A DNA stretch of 64,000 nt, from contig OX335644.1 of assembly GCA_946894095.1 (NCBI GenBank), positions 15,977,595-16,041,594 of the forward strand. Reading direction: 5' to 3'. Position 1 is the first letter of the stretch, and the number at the start of each line of letters is the position of its first letter. The notes beneath the pieces are model-generated. The model searched no databases. It was not told the DNA's origin and worked only from the letters and a program-made list of their open reading frames with translations. The translations under genes and the position numbers were made by a program. Source of the DNA: Incurvaria masculella. Its lineage: Eukaryota > Arthropoda > Insecta > Lepidoptera > Incurvariidae. Shown here piece after piece: positions 54,333-62,589 of the stretch.

Positions 54333-55019
54333 TTTTTTTGGTTCCGTACCCAAAGGGTGAAAACGGAACCCTATTTCTAAGCGTCCGCTGTCCGTCCGTC
54401 CGTCTGTCTGTCTTTTATTTTTTTATGTGACTGGACATGGATGGCTTATACCACAAGTTCTGTCATGGTATTAGCCCAACACACCACATGGGAACTAGGT
54501 GCCATGCCAGGACCTTCCTTATATTGCACGGCTACAATGAACTGGATGGAAAACACGGACAATTTTCATTGCCGCTTCGACCATCGTTCATCCAATGCGA
54601 TGGTACCAACCCGGGCGGGATAAACCCTACCACCTAGTAAGTAAGGAAGGGGACCTACAGCTTAACGTGGAATCCGAACCACGGCCAGCCTCTCTCAACG
54701 GTCGAATGGTCACCCATCCAAGACCAGACCGGACCCAGCGTTGCTTAACTTCGGAGAGCGATCGCCGAAGTGTCGCGCCACTGGGCCAAATCACACACAC
54801 ACGCACAGGGCTGTATCTCATGAACCGTAATAGGTAGGCAGCTGAAATTTTCACAGAGTGTGTATTTATTTTGCCGGTATAACACAAATAGGTAAAATAA
54901 AAAAATATAAAAATGAAAGGGGCGTCCCATACAAAAAACGTGATTTTTTTAGTTAAATCTTTTACGATGGTACGGAACCCTTCGTGTGCGAGTCCGACTC
55001 GCACTTGGCCGGTTTTTTT
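54333..55019 (-). mobile_element. AGGGTTCC repeat split by a SINE
   Basis: The repeat runs on the minus strand from GGCCGGTTTTTTT (55007-55019) back to GGTTCCGTACCC at 54339. The SINE at 54413-54788 sits in its (GACG)n core. The whole lies in the first proposed intron. Confidence 0.85.
54413..54788 (-). mobile_element. SINE with 5S rRNA-derived head, second copy
   Basis: Almost identical to 24850-25221, with about eight differences by eye. It has TGGCCCAGTGGCGCGACACT, the 5S block (54708-54768), the common body, and a tail with TTATAAGCCATCCATGTCC-type sequence and A-run. It is younger than the AGGGTTCC copy it interrupts. No clear target duplication was seen. Confidence 0.85.
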
Positions 55020-55206
55020 ATTTCGTCATTCTTTCAATTTGGGCGAACAAAATGTTTGCAGCAATTATTTTACTTGATTTAGATATGATATTAAGGATTT
55101 ATACCTAACACCAGTCACACAAATGACTGCATGTGTTTCTACAAAATAATTTATTATTTCAAATATTAACTTAATGTTTGTTCTTTTACGGCCTCACCTC
55201 TCGCAG

Positions 55207-55483
55207 GCAAGACGCGCCGAGGGTGCAACTGCCGTGTCTGTACCCCCTGCGCGCGACGCTCAACCGCGACCCGCGCATCGTCCGCCGCAAGGGTGCCCAT
55301 GGCGGTGCGGGTGCCCACGGCGGTGCGGGTGCCCACGGCGCCCGTGCAGGTGCCCACGGCGGTGCGGGTGGCTCGGCTCCGCCGCCGCCCGCGCCTGCGC
55401 GCTACGCTCTCGGCGCTGCTGCCGCGCACCGCTTGCGGGCACCCGCTTTCAACGTGTTCTCCCCACAGCAACAACACATTATG
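55207..55483 (+). CDS. candidate host exon 2, Gly/Ala/Pro-rich
   Basis: 277 bases, very GC-rich, with a long pyrimidine tract and CTCTCGCAG before and ATG|GTAAGA after. After one completing base, 92 codons read QDAPRVQLPCLYPLRATLNR, DPRIVRRKG, then four GAHGGAG-like repeats, a proline run, and FNVFSPQQQHIM. Almost every third position is G or C, unlike the AT-rich surroundings. It ends in phase 0, as the exon at 58344 requires. The repeats code a flexible linker. Other frames are open too because of the composition; this one is preferred for its splice phases. Function unknown. Confidence 0.6.
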
Positions 55484-55685
55484 GTAAGATAATCAGGAGA
55501 TAATGGTCTCTCAATAAGAACTTGAATTTTACAAACTTAAATATACATATTTTTTTGTAAATATGTATGCAAGTAGTGATGCCATGTACGAGGGTGGACC
55601 CAAAAATATCCGACCCAAACGAGAAAACATTGTTTTATAACATTTTATTTCTCTACATAGTCTCCTTTAACTCAATACCCTTTTT

Positions 55686-56420
55686 TCAGCGATTTTCGAT
55701 AGCTTCGATACTTTGTTTATAATGTGAACCGTCATGCTCCTCAAAACAGCCATCAACCGCCGACTCTACCTGTTCATTGTTGGCAAATCTTTTACCGCCG
55801 AGCAAGTTTTTCAAGTTTGGAAAGAGAAAATAATCCGATGGGGCCAAATCTGGCAAATATGGCGCATGAGGAAGGAATTGTAACTTTAACTCATTGATTT
55901 TGGCCATCACAATTACGGATCTGTGAACCGGTGGATTGTCTTGATGAAACAAAACTTTCTTTTTTGCCAATTGTGGCTGCCAATTCTTTATTTCATCACT
56001 CAAACGTTGTAATAAGATCGCGAAATACTCGCCGTTGATTGTTTCACTATTGGAAGATAATCAATGAAAATTATCCCACGCGCATCCCAAAAAACTGACA
56101 TTTCCAGCAGATGGAACCGTATTAACCTTCTTTGGAGCCGGTTCTCTCCTTTGAATCCATTGTTTTGACTGTTCTTTGGTCTCAGATGTGCAATGATGGA
56201 CCCATGTCAGGTTGCATAAAAAAACGTCTGGTCCATTGTTACGAATCGGCGCCAAAATTCAACTTTAATGTTGTAAAACATCGCCAAACACTCGACAGAA
56301 ACAACCTCACCAAGCTGTTTTTGTTTCTTTGTTAGTAAACGCTGCACCCACCTTGGGCACAGCTTATTCAGACCTTTCAAATGAAAGTATTGAATTACAT
56401 AACGGTGACCATGTTTATAA
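55686..56420 (-). pseudogene. mariner transposase fragment
   Basis: On the minus strand: RRFVTMDQT near 56235 with the first catalytic Asp, a 20-base interruption, WVHHCTSETKEQSKQWIQRR, then LFHQDNPPVHRS (second Asp) and YLPDLAPSDYFLFPNLKNLL (third Asp), ending near RFANNEQVESAVDGCFEEHD. One or more frameshifts separate the parts, and an in-frame stop lies near 56062. Closest in pattern to the mellifera/rosa-type mariners. Confidence 0.8.
56206..56225 (+). mobile_element. 20-bp SINE 3-prime end inside the mariner
   Basis: GTCAGGTTGCATAAAAAAAC breaks the mariner coding between MDQT and WVHH. It matches the terminal bases plus A-tail of the tRNA-headed SINE (compare 14158-14171). Confidence 0.55.
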
Positions 56421-56457
56421 CTTCACTGAGAGCGTTCACTATTGACGGCTGACACAT

Positions 56458-56525
56458 AAAACCGGCCAAGTGCGAGTAGGACTCGCACACGAAGGGTTCC
56501 GTACCGGTACGGAACCCTAAAAAAA
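56458..56525 (+). mobile_element. AGGGTTCC repeat with internal deletion
   Basis: The 5-prime end AAAACCGGCCAAGTGCGAG through AAGGGTTCCGTACC is fused directly to GGTACGGAACCCTAAAAA. About 240 bases are missing. The junction makes a perfect AGGGTTCCGTACC / GGTACGGAACCCT palindrome. Confidence 0.85.
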
Positions 56526-56596
56526 CGAAAGAGCGCAGCATGTTCTTTTTTCAAATTTAAATGTAATTGGATTTGTACTTTCGAACGAATAGTCAG

Positions 56597-56895
56597 TTTT
56601 TAGGGTTCCGTACCCAAAGGGTGCCAACGGTACCCTATTACTAAGCCTCCGTCCGTCCGTCCGTCCGTCCGTCCGCCTGTCACAGGGCTGTATCTCATGA
56701 AGGTAATGGGTAGGCAACTGACATTTTTACAGAGTGTGTATTAATTTTTCCGCTATAACAACAAATAGGTAAAATTTAAAAATATTAAAAATTTAAGGGG
56801 GCTCCAATGCAAAAAACCAGATTGTTTGTGGTTAATCTTGTACGATGGTACGGAACCCTACTTGTGCGAGTCCGACTCGCACTTGGCCGGTTTTT
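56597..56895 (-). mobile_element. AGGGTTCC repeat, full copy
   Basis: Minus strand, TTTTTAGGGTTCCGTACCC to GGCCGGTTTTT, with a core of eight CGTC units. Confidence 0.85.
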
Positions 56896-57062
56896 ATTTT
56901 TTCAAATAACAGCCACTATCTATACGTCAGTTCGGGTAACTTCTGGGACCACCCTGGTACACATGAAATTAAATATCGGTTAAATTATTGGTGTATATCT
57001 GTTGGCAGATATATTCTCTTTTGACGACATTTTGCGGGACATTACTGCAGTAAGTAAGCAAA

Positions 57063-57262
57063 TTCCCGAAGGAATTAAGTGCCATGTCAGGACCTTCTTT
57101 TATGAGCACGGCTACACTTAACTGTATAGAAAACACGGACAATGTTTCATTGCCGCTTCAACTATTTAATTTAATGTGGTGGTACCAAGCCGGGCGGTCT
57201 TAACCCTACCACTTAGTAGGGGAAGGAGACCTACAAATTTACATGGGTTCCGAATCATTCAT
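57063..57262 (-). mobile_element. SINE body fragment, minus strand
   Basis: GTGCCATGTCAGGACCTTCT, AGCACGGCTACACTTAACTG, ATTGCCGCTTCAACTATT and GGTACCAAGCCGGGCGG follow the common body. Head and tail are missing. Just after it, GATGCTTACGGCCCACC (57297) resembles a MITE family B end. Confidence 0.75.
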
Positions 57263-57438
57263 TTGTATGGGTATCGTATGCAGCGGTGTGTTCTGATGCT
57301 TACGGCCCACCTGTATCGCTGCCTTGTATCGACTGGATCCTTCACTTAGTCTCAAAATAGGTGCCGTTTGGTTCCAGCACGGAGGGGTTCCAGTGTAACC
57401 GTCGCGACCTGGGGGTTATCATGGCAAAATAACTCGCC

Positions 57439-57604
57439 GGTTGAACAGGAAAGTGAATAATTAAATCTGACGTTTAGTTGCATTTCTTACCATGCCAACT
57501 GACGAACGACTCGTTTTTCGGCCAAGTAAACAGAAATTTACCAGTTAGCATGGTAATAAATGCAACTAAACATTCGATTTAATCATTCACTTGTCTGTCC
57601 ACCC
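57439..57604. mobile_element. MITE family D copy
   Basis: Left GGTTGAACAGGAAAGTGAAT, right ATCATTCACTTGTCTGTCC plus ACCC. Inner GTTTAGTTGCATTTCTTACC is inverted at 57553-57575. A 38-bp micro-element with its duplication directly follows. Confidence 0.75.
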
Positions 57605-57642
57605 CATAGAAATAGGATGTGCGCGCGCATGCTAGGTCTATG
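57605..57642. mobile_element. 38-bp micro-element with 8-bp target duplication
   Basis: CATAGAAATAGGATGTGCGC then GCGCATGCTAGGTCTATG, with inverted CATAGA/TCTATG ends. GTCCACCC lies on both sides (57597-57604 and 57643-57650). The same length and ends recur at 59098. Confidence 0.75.
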
Positions 57643-57745
57643 GTCCACCCGACCAGTCAATATACAATGGTAACAGCGTATGTTCTCTGGAGCGACTAAT
57701 GAATCGTTCCGAGCTGGGGAGGTACCATGCTAAATTCATTGGCCA

Positions 57746-58290
57746 GGTGAACAGCAAGCGAGTGATTACATCTTTTTTTTATGCGACCTGACATGGATGG
57801 CTAATACCACACAACTACCGTTATGATCCTTGATGAGGACCTTTCCTTAATAAGCACGGCTACATTGAACGGGATGGAGAACACGGACAATTTTTCATTG
57901 ACGCTTCGACCATCTTTTCATCCAATGCGATGGTACCAACCCGGGCTGGCTTACACCCTACCACCTAGTTGGGGAAGGGGACCTACAGTTTTACATGGAT
58001 TCCGAACCATGGAGCAGCTCGCATTCGTGACGAAATGCACTTATCGAACTCGGAAAGAGAAAGACAGTGGTGCATGTCGGAATTTAACCCAGACCTCTGG
58101 TACGCTAGGCCAGTCCCCTCGCCACTAGACTACGAGCCGCTCAAACATCGGACGTTTAGTTGCTATTTCGCACTATGCTAACTGGTAAATTAAAGTTCCC
58201 TTGGCGGAATAGCATGTACGTTTGACAGTTGGCATGTAACGAAATGCAACTAAATGACAAATGTAATGACTCACCTGGCTCTTCACGCGG
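57746..58290. mobile_element. MITE family D copy split by a SINE
   Basis: The left part GGTGAACAGCAAGCGAGTG (57746-57772) continues after the SINE at 58145 with GGACGTTTAGTTGCTATTTC and ends ACTCACCTGGCTCTTCACGC. ACATC is duplicated at the SINE borders. Confidence 0.75.
57773..58144 (-). mobile_element. SINE with tRNA-derived head, full length
   Basis: On the minus strand the head reads GGCTCGTAGTCTAGTGGCGA, with AGTCTAGTGG as an A box like that of tRNA-Glu/Asp, and AGAGGTCTGGGTTAAATTCC as a B box. A CTTTCCGAGTTCGATAAGTG linker follows, then the common body from about the CCATGGTTCGGAATCC position, and the tail GTATTAGCCATCCATGTCAG with an A-run. A 5-bp duplication ACATC (57768-57772, 58145-58149) flanks it. 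The 101-codon frame over it is not a gene. Confidence 0.85.
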
Positions 58291-58343
58291 CGAATGAACT
58301 CACCATAGTAACCCCCCAGATGTCGACTTTCTGTTTCCGCCCA

Positions 58344-58421
58344 CAGCAAGCCCACATCGCGCGGACGTCGCGCGATCCAGCCGGCTCGCATCCGTACTGG
58401 GGGAACTACTACAAGGGGCAG
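58344..58421 (+). CDS. candidate terminal host exon
   Basis: After CTGTTTCCGCCCACAG the frame reads QAHIARTSRDPAGSHPYWG and NYYKGQ, then TAA (58419-58421). Its phase 0 start matches the phase 0 donor at 55483. It has GC-rich third positions. The C-terminal NYYKGQ is unusual but I do not know the family. A family A MITE begins 22 bases after the stop, so the 3-prime untranslated region is invaded or continues beyond it. Confidence 0.55.
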
Positions 58422-58442
58422 TAAGCACCCAACACCAGTGCT

Positions 58443-58671
58443 GCAGGTCTATTCCTGGCATTCAGTAATCAGGAATCAGGAATACTGAGTCTATAAAACC
58501 GCTTTTGTAGCGGTTTTCAAAGAGATTTTTTTGACGAAAATATTCCGGAGCATAGTTTTTTTAATCAATCAAGGTTTATGAGAAAAACTCGGTTTGAAAA
58601 TCGCTATAAAAGCGGTTTTCTAAACTGAGAATTCCTGATTCCTGATTACTGAATGTCAGGAATAGACCTGC
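58443..58671. mobile_element. MITE family A, full copy
   Basis: GCAGGTCTATTCCTGGCATT at the left and the reverse complement of GCAGGTCTATTCCTGACATT at the right, with inverted CAGTAATCAGGAATCAGGAA and inner AAACCGCTTTTGTAGCGGTT blocks. Confidence 0.9.
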
Positions 58672-58699
58672 TGGTCGAACACACCCCATGGCGGCGGAC

Positions 58700-58960
58700 A
58701 TAGAATATCTGTGGCCGGGCGGACAGTGAATTGGTTCAACATCACAGTGGAAAGTCAAACGGCGCCCAAAGAATAGCTCCCACGGAGCTGGATGTTTATC
58801 ACACCTACCTCTCTCTTTTACGTTTACCTCTCTCTACATTCCAAATGTTGGTAGGTAGAGAATGCCCTTGGGCATTAAGCCCGCCTTTTGTAAAAAAATT
58901 AAAGGTGTACAATAAATATGTATTATTATTATTATTATTATTCACAATAAATATATATTT
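58700..58960 (+). pseudogene. LINE 3-prime end with (ATT)n tail
   Basis: Contains GAGAATGCCCTTGGGCATTA and AGCCCGCCTTTTGT, a signature of the 3-prime ends of several lepidopteran LINEs, then AATAAA and (ATT)n at 58922-58942. No coding part remains. Confidence 0.55.
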
Positions 58961-59044
58961 AATAATTTTTAAGTTTACATTATTTAATACAAAAATAAGC
59001 CTTACAAAATATAAAACCTAAAGCTGGAAAACCTTAGGTAGGTC

Positions 59045-59289
59045 TCACCTGGGCGTCTCTGCAGGACAGAAACCGCCGAACGGTTCTCGTGTTCGAGCAT
59101 AGAAAAGCGCGCTGCGCGCGCATGCTAGGTCTATGTGTTCGAGAGTAGAACCGCTTTCTGCGTCTGTAATCGTAGCCCAATGTCGATATCTAAAGATTGT
59201 AGATTTTTGGCCAAATTTTTTGCAACAACGCCATTCGTAGACATAAAAATTGGCACGATGATAGTTTTCCGTGCACGCCACATGGCGGT
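59045..59289 (-). pseudogene. LINE protein C-terminal fragment, broken by a micro-element
   Basis: From 59286 the minus strand reads MWRARKTIIVPIFMSTNGVV, then QTQKAVLLSNT, and after the 38-bp insertion RTVRRFLSCRDAQ. This fits the C-terminus of LINE proteins that end in a QKAVLL...RIVRRFL motif. The 38-bp element plus its 8-bp duplication (46 bp) shifts the frame exactly at the insertion. CAG|GTGAGA at 59049 looks like a splice donor, so an exon is a less likely alternative. Confidence 0.55.
59098..59135. mobile_element. 38-bp micro-element with 8-bp target duplication, second copy
   Basis: CATAGAAAAGCGCGCTGCGC then GCGCATGCTAGGTCTATG. TGTTCGAG flanks it on both sides (59090-59097 and 59136-59143). 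Confidence 0.8.
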
Positions 59290-59811
59290 AACCTAATGGG
59301 CCTAGCCTAAATATTTCATTAGGTTCTCATTTTCGGCCTCGCCAAGGTTTTCTTTAATATTATTATAATAAACAAATCTCGAATACAGTACATATGGATC
59401 CGTCGGCGTCGAGTGGTCGAGTCAGCGAGCAAGAAAGAACAGGAGTGGCGATCGAAACTCATGGCGGCGGCGTAGTCACGTAGTACGTAGGACTGTAGTT
59501 CGTACGCTTACGAATTTTAAGACGCGCAAATTGTCTTTGCACCAAATAGCGTCCTGTGAAGCTTTTACGTGTCGTTGAAACTCAAGAACAACAATAGTGA
59601 ACGAAATCGTAAGCGAACTGACTGGCCGGCGCAGCCGTCGTTGTTTGTAAGGCTATGCGCCGCCCTGATACAAACGAGTTTCCGTTGCCTCTCCCATCCT
59701 TCCTTACTCGCTGGATTTAGTACGCGAAGTTAAGTACTCGAATGGAATAGTCGAGTCGAGTACTCGAATGGAATGGCCAAGTTGGGTACTCGAATAATAA
59801 AGGTATGTGTT
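59290..59811. other. GC-richer, low-repeat stretch
   Basis: 59395-59700 is CpG-rich and resembles no family seen in the window, so it may be a host regulatory or first-exon region. At 59733-59800 GTACTCGAATGGAATAG and CGAGTACTCGAATGGAATGG form a short imperfect repeat. No gene can be supported. Confidence 0.35.
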
Positions 59812-59936
59812 AGGCCTGGACCACCTGATCGGAATAAAACCGTACGGATGGAATATTTTTTATGAATCGCCTATGGACCCAACATAGGCAGTAATTCCGT
59901 CCGTACGATTTTATTCCGATCATGTGGTCCAGGCCT
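59812..59936. mobile_element. 125-bp palindromic MITE
   Basis: AGGCCTGGACCACCTGATCG and the reverse complement of AGGCCTGGACCACATGATCG form the ends, with further inverted CGGAATAAAACCGTACGGA. The centre holds GCCTATGGACCCAACATAGGC. Confidence 0.85.
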
Positions 59937-60137
59937 TTATGGGAGCTTTAACCCATATGATTGATATAGATTTCCTAAGGTTATTTTTATATTAATTAAA
60001 TTTCAAATGGATTACAATTACGGAATATACAATGAACGGCTTAGGCCTTTCTCAACCACTTGGCGCCGACAAATATTTTGGTAAAATTGTTAGAATAATC
60101 CAAATTGTCTAGGTATCTAATAATTAAGTAAGTAATA

Positions 60138-60275
60138 ATTGGCTGTCGTGAAGTCACAGGAAATCCAAGATTTCAAATTTTTAGAAATGCATTCTTTGTC
60201 CATTGGCCAAGGCACAATTTTGCACGGCGACTGCCATTAAACTAGCGAAATCGTGTTCCAGGCCCTAATGTTTCC
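60138..60275 (-). repeat. dispersed repeat E, copy 2
   Basis: CTGTCGTGAAGTCACAGGAA, GAAATGCATTCTTTGTCCAT and TGGCCAAGGCACAATTTTGC, inverse of 12723-12860. Confidence 0.75.
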
Positions 60276-61055
60276 CTACCCCTAAAAGTTGTCGAATTTT
60301 AATTTAAAAAAAATCATTCATTCTATGTCCCTATGTTTTAATTTTTTTGTAAATATGTCTATTTTTTAAATACATACATCCAATATTTTCCAATCCATAA
60401 GATATATTTAAAAAATAAATACATACGGTACGGATGTAGATTTTGACAATATATTTCAGAATTCAAAATTTCTAAAAAAAAGTTATCACCCTATAGGTGA
60501 ATTGATAGGGTAACGACTCTCTTAAGAAATAGAAACATATTTTAAGGCTTGGGTTGTGTTACTACATAAATATTTATCAATACGTATCTTTATGTCATTA
60601 ACAAAATATCTTTATTGAAAGTGCAAACAAAAAGGATGTGATGAAGCCCCGTAGCTATTTTATGTCAATTTCATTACTAACATATTTTTATATCCGAGAT
60701 GCTCGAACTTAGCAAACTGTTATTTGGAAATTTTGCACAGAAAAAAAAGTATTATCAAATACACTGCAATAGCTAGTAATATTATTTACTGATTATTAAC
60801 AGTAAACTAAAATAATTATAAAAACAAAAAACCGATTTGATTAATTCATTTGTGGTTGTGATGCACAATAATTTATAGAGTAAAGAAAATATATTGTGGA
60901 CGCTACTTCGGGTAAAATTTTGAATTTTATTTGTTGATGGACATAATTTTACTTTTTTTATTAGGCGTGTCTACAAAAGTACAGCTCTAACATTGACAAG
61001 AAAAAATACATTAACATTGACTGAGCGCAATTTCAGTAATAGAGAAAAACCCTCT
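60276..61055. other. no gene recognised
   Basis: AT-rich sequence, no motif supported. Confidence 0.5.
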
Positions 61056-61262
61056 GCAGGTCCATTCCTGGCATTCAGTAATCAGGAATCCTGAGTCTAG
61101 AAAACCTTTTTTATAGCGATTTTCAAAGCGGGTTTTTCGACAAAAAACCTTGATTCATTAAACAAACTATACTCAGGAATATTTTCGTCAAGAAAATCGC
61201 TTTCAAAACAGCTACAAAGGCGCTTTTCTAGACTGATTACTGAATGCCAGGAATCGACCTGC
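61056..61262. mobile_element. MITE family A, full copy
   Basis: GCAGGTCCATTCCTGGCATT at the left and GAATGCCAGGAATCGACCTGC-type end at the right, with inverted CAGTAATCAGGAATC in part and inner GAAAATCGCTTTC blocks. Confidence 0.85.
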
Positions 61263-61369
61263 TGAACAAATATGATGATTTGTAGGATAAAAGCAGTAAC
61301 TTGATATTAAATAATCAATTATTATATGTCATTATATGAATCAATTATTATATGATAGGGATAAAAAAA

Positions 61370-61410
61370 TTGTTTTTTCATCCCGTTCAATGTAGCCGCG
61401 CAATATAACG
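61370..61410 (+). repeat. short SINE body piece
   Basis: TTTTTTCATCCCGTTCAATG and TAGCCGCGCAATATAACGAA match the body around GTTCAATGTAGCCGTGC. Confidence 0.6.
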
Positions 61411-61527
61411 AAGTAAACAATACAAATCTTACATAAAAAATACAGTTGTTTCGGTTCACTAGATAGTAGTATTTTCTGTATACTACCGAGTGGTGGTTTT
61501 AACATAAAACAGATTTATATCTGAAAA

Positions 61528-61585
61528 AAGTATCTTGTATGGTAAGAAATAAGCATGGACTTATTTCTTACCATACAAGATACTT
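61528..61585. repeat. perfect hairpin, 26-bp arms, 6-base spacer
   Basis: AAGTATCTTGTATGGTAAGA AATAAG, spacer CATGGA, then the exact complement. Confidence 0.9.
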
Positions 61586-61776
61586 ATTAGCTCTATTAAC
61601 TTGGCCCTATCAGTTTGCCTTGGGTTCCAGCGCTTTTCTTTCTCCAGTTGGTTAGTCATTACATTAAAACGAAGCTATCAATTTGCATCTATGATCAGAG
61701 CAATACACTTCTGTTGACACCTCCCATCCACCTAGTAAGGCTGCCGTTCTCTTCTGCCAGTCAAACTACCTATATA

Positions 61777-62583
61777 GGGGCCTCGTCAGAACGTCAAAAA
61801 TTCAGAACGACAAAAATGTATATTTTGAAATCAGACCGTCGAATTCTGTCGTTCTGATTTTCTAAGTTCTGAATAAACATTATAAAATGTAATGCAGCTC
61901 CCTTGGAGAATGTCAAAAATATTTGATTGTACGGTTTGGAATTTTGTCGATCTGCAACCAAGCATTCTAACATCAAATAAAAACTCCAATTAGAAATTCA
62001 TTGCAGAACGTCAAAAATATGGCTTCGTTAAACTATATTGCGACCTGGAGCGTTAGTCTTAAAGTGCACATTAGCAGTGGCAGCGCTTCAGATGGAGGCG
62101 TCGAGGGGAGGAGGGGGGTGTCGTTCCTTTTTCAAAATTCGTTGGGAACATCACGCTTGTTAGAGGGCTGGAGAGCTGAGTAATATATTTTTAAAGCTTG
62201 CTGCTTCACCGTAATTCATGCTTTAAGTACATTGGACCAGAGCGCTTTGTCGAGTACAGCGTTTAATTTTTGACGTTCTGCAAGGATTTCTATAAAACGA
62301 AACGGAAAGCGTTATGTGATGTGAATACGATTGTTGACGTTCTGAATGACGGGGATTTATCAACGTTTTAATGGTTGGTTGCAGAACGTCAAAAAATCTG
62401 ATTGAATACAATTTTATTTTATTAGTTTTGCAATGGTTTATGTACCTTTCAAAAATGCTGTGTTGCAGAACCCCAAAAATCAGAACGACAAAAAATTTGA
62501 CGATCTGACTTTTGTCGGTCTGCAAGCTCTTTTTAAAAAATATATTTTTTGTTTTGATTTTTGACGTTCTGAAGGCGACTCCC
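61777..62583. mobile_element. 807-bp TIR element with many internal AGAACGTCAAAAA motifs
   Basis: Ends GGGGCCTCGTCAGAACGTCA and the reverse complement of GGGAGTCGCCTTCAGAACGT, flanked by TATATA on both sides (61771-61776, 62584-62589). The motif CAGAACGTCAAAAA or its inverse occurs at 61787, 62005, 62267, 62334 (partial), 62382 and 62558, and the variant CAGAACGACAAAAA at 61803 and 62480, with further degenerate sites at 61831-61860, 61915, 61946 and 62467. No transposase. The small frames inside are not genes. Confidence 0.7.
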
Positions 62584-62589
62584 TATATA

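Larger units (their letters stand above)
55588..56457 (-). mobile_element. mariner relic, second type
   Basis: Minus strand. The 3-prime end carries ACGAGGGTGGACCCAAAAAT at 55588, a mariner-like terminal repeat. The far end was not found; an AGGGTTCC derivative starts at 56458. It lies in the second proposed intron. A different mariner subfamily from 51973-53988. Confidence 0.7.

Noticed and set aside
54708..54768. 5S rRNA gene
   Set aside because: Only the internal-promoter part matches; the 5-prime and 3-prime thirds of 5S are absent and the segment continues into a SINE body.
57823..58128. 101-codon plus-strand protein
   Set aside because: It lies entirely within a SINE of opposite orientation.
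58080..58144. tRNA gene on the minus strand
   Set aside because: A and B boxes are present but the acceptor stem does not close and the sequence runs into the SINE body.
59045..59289. First exon of a host gene ending in CAG|GTGAGA
   Set aside because: The translated sequence fits a LINE protein C-terminus better, so the donor-like sequence is probably chance.
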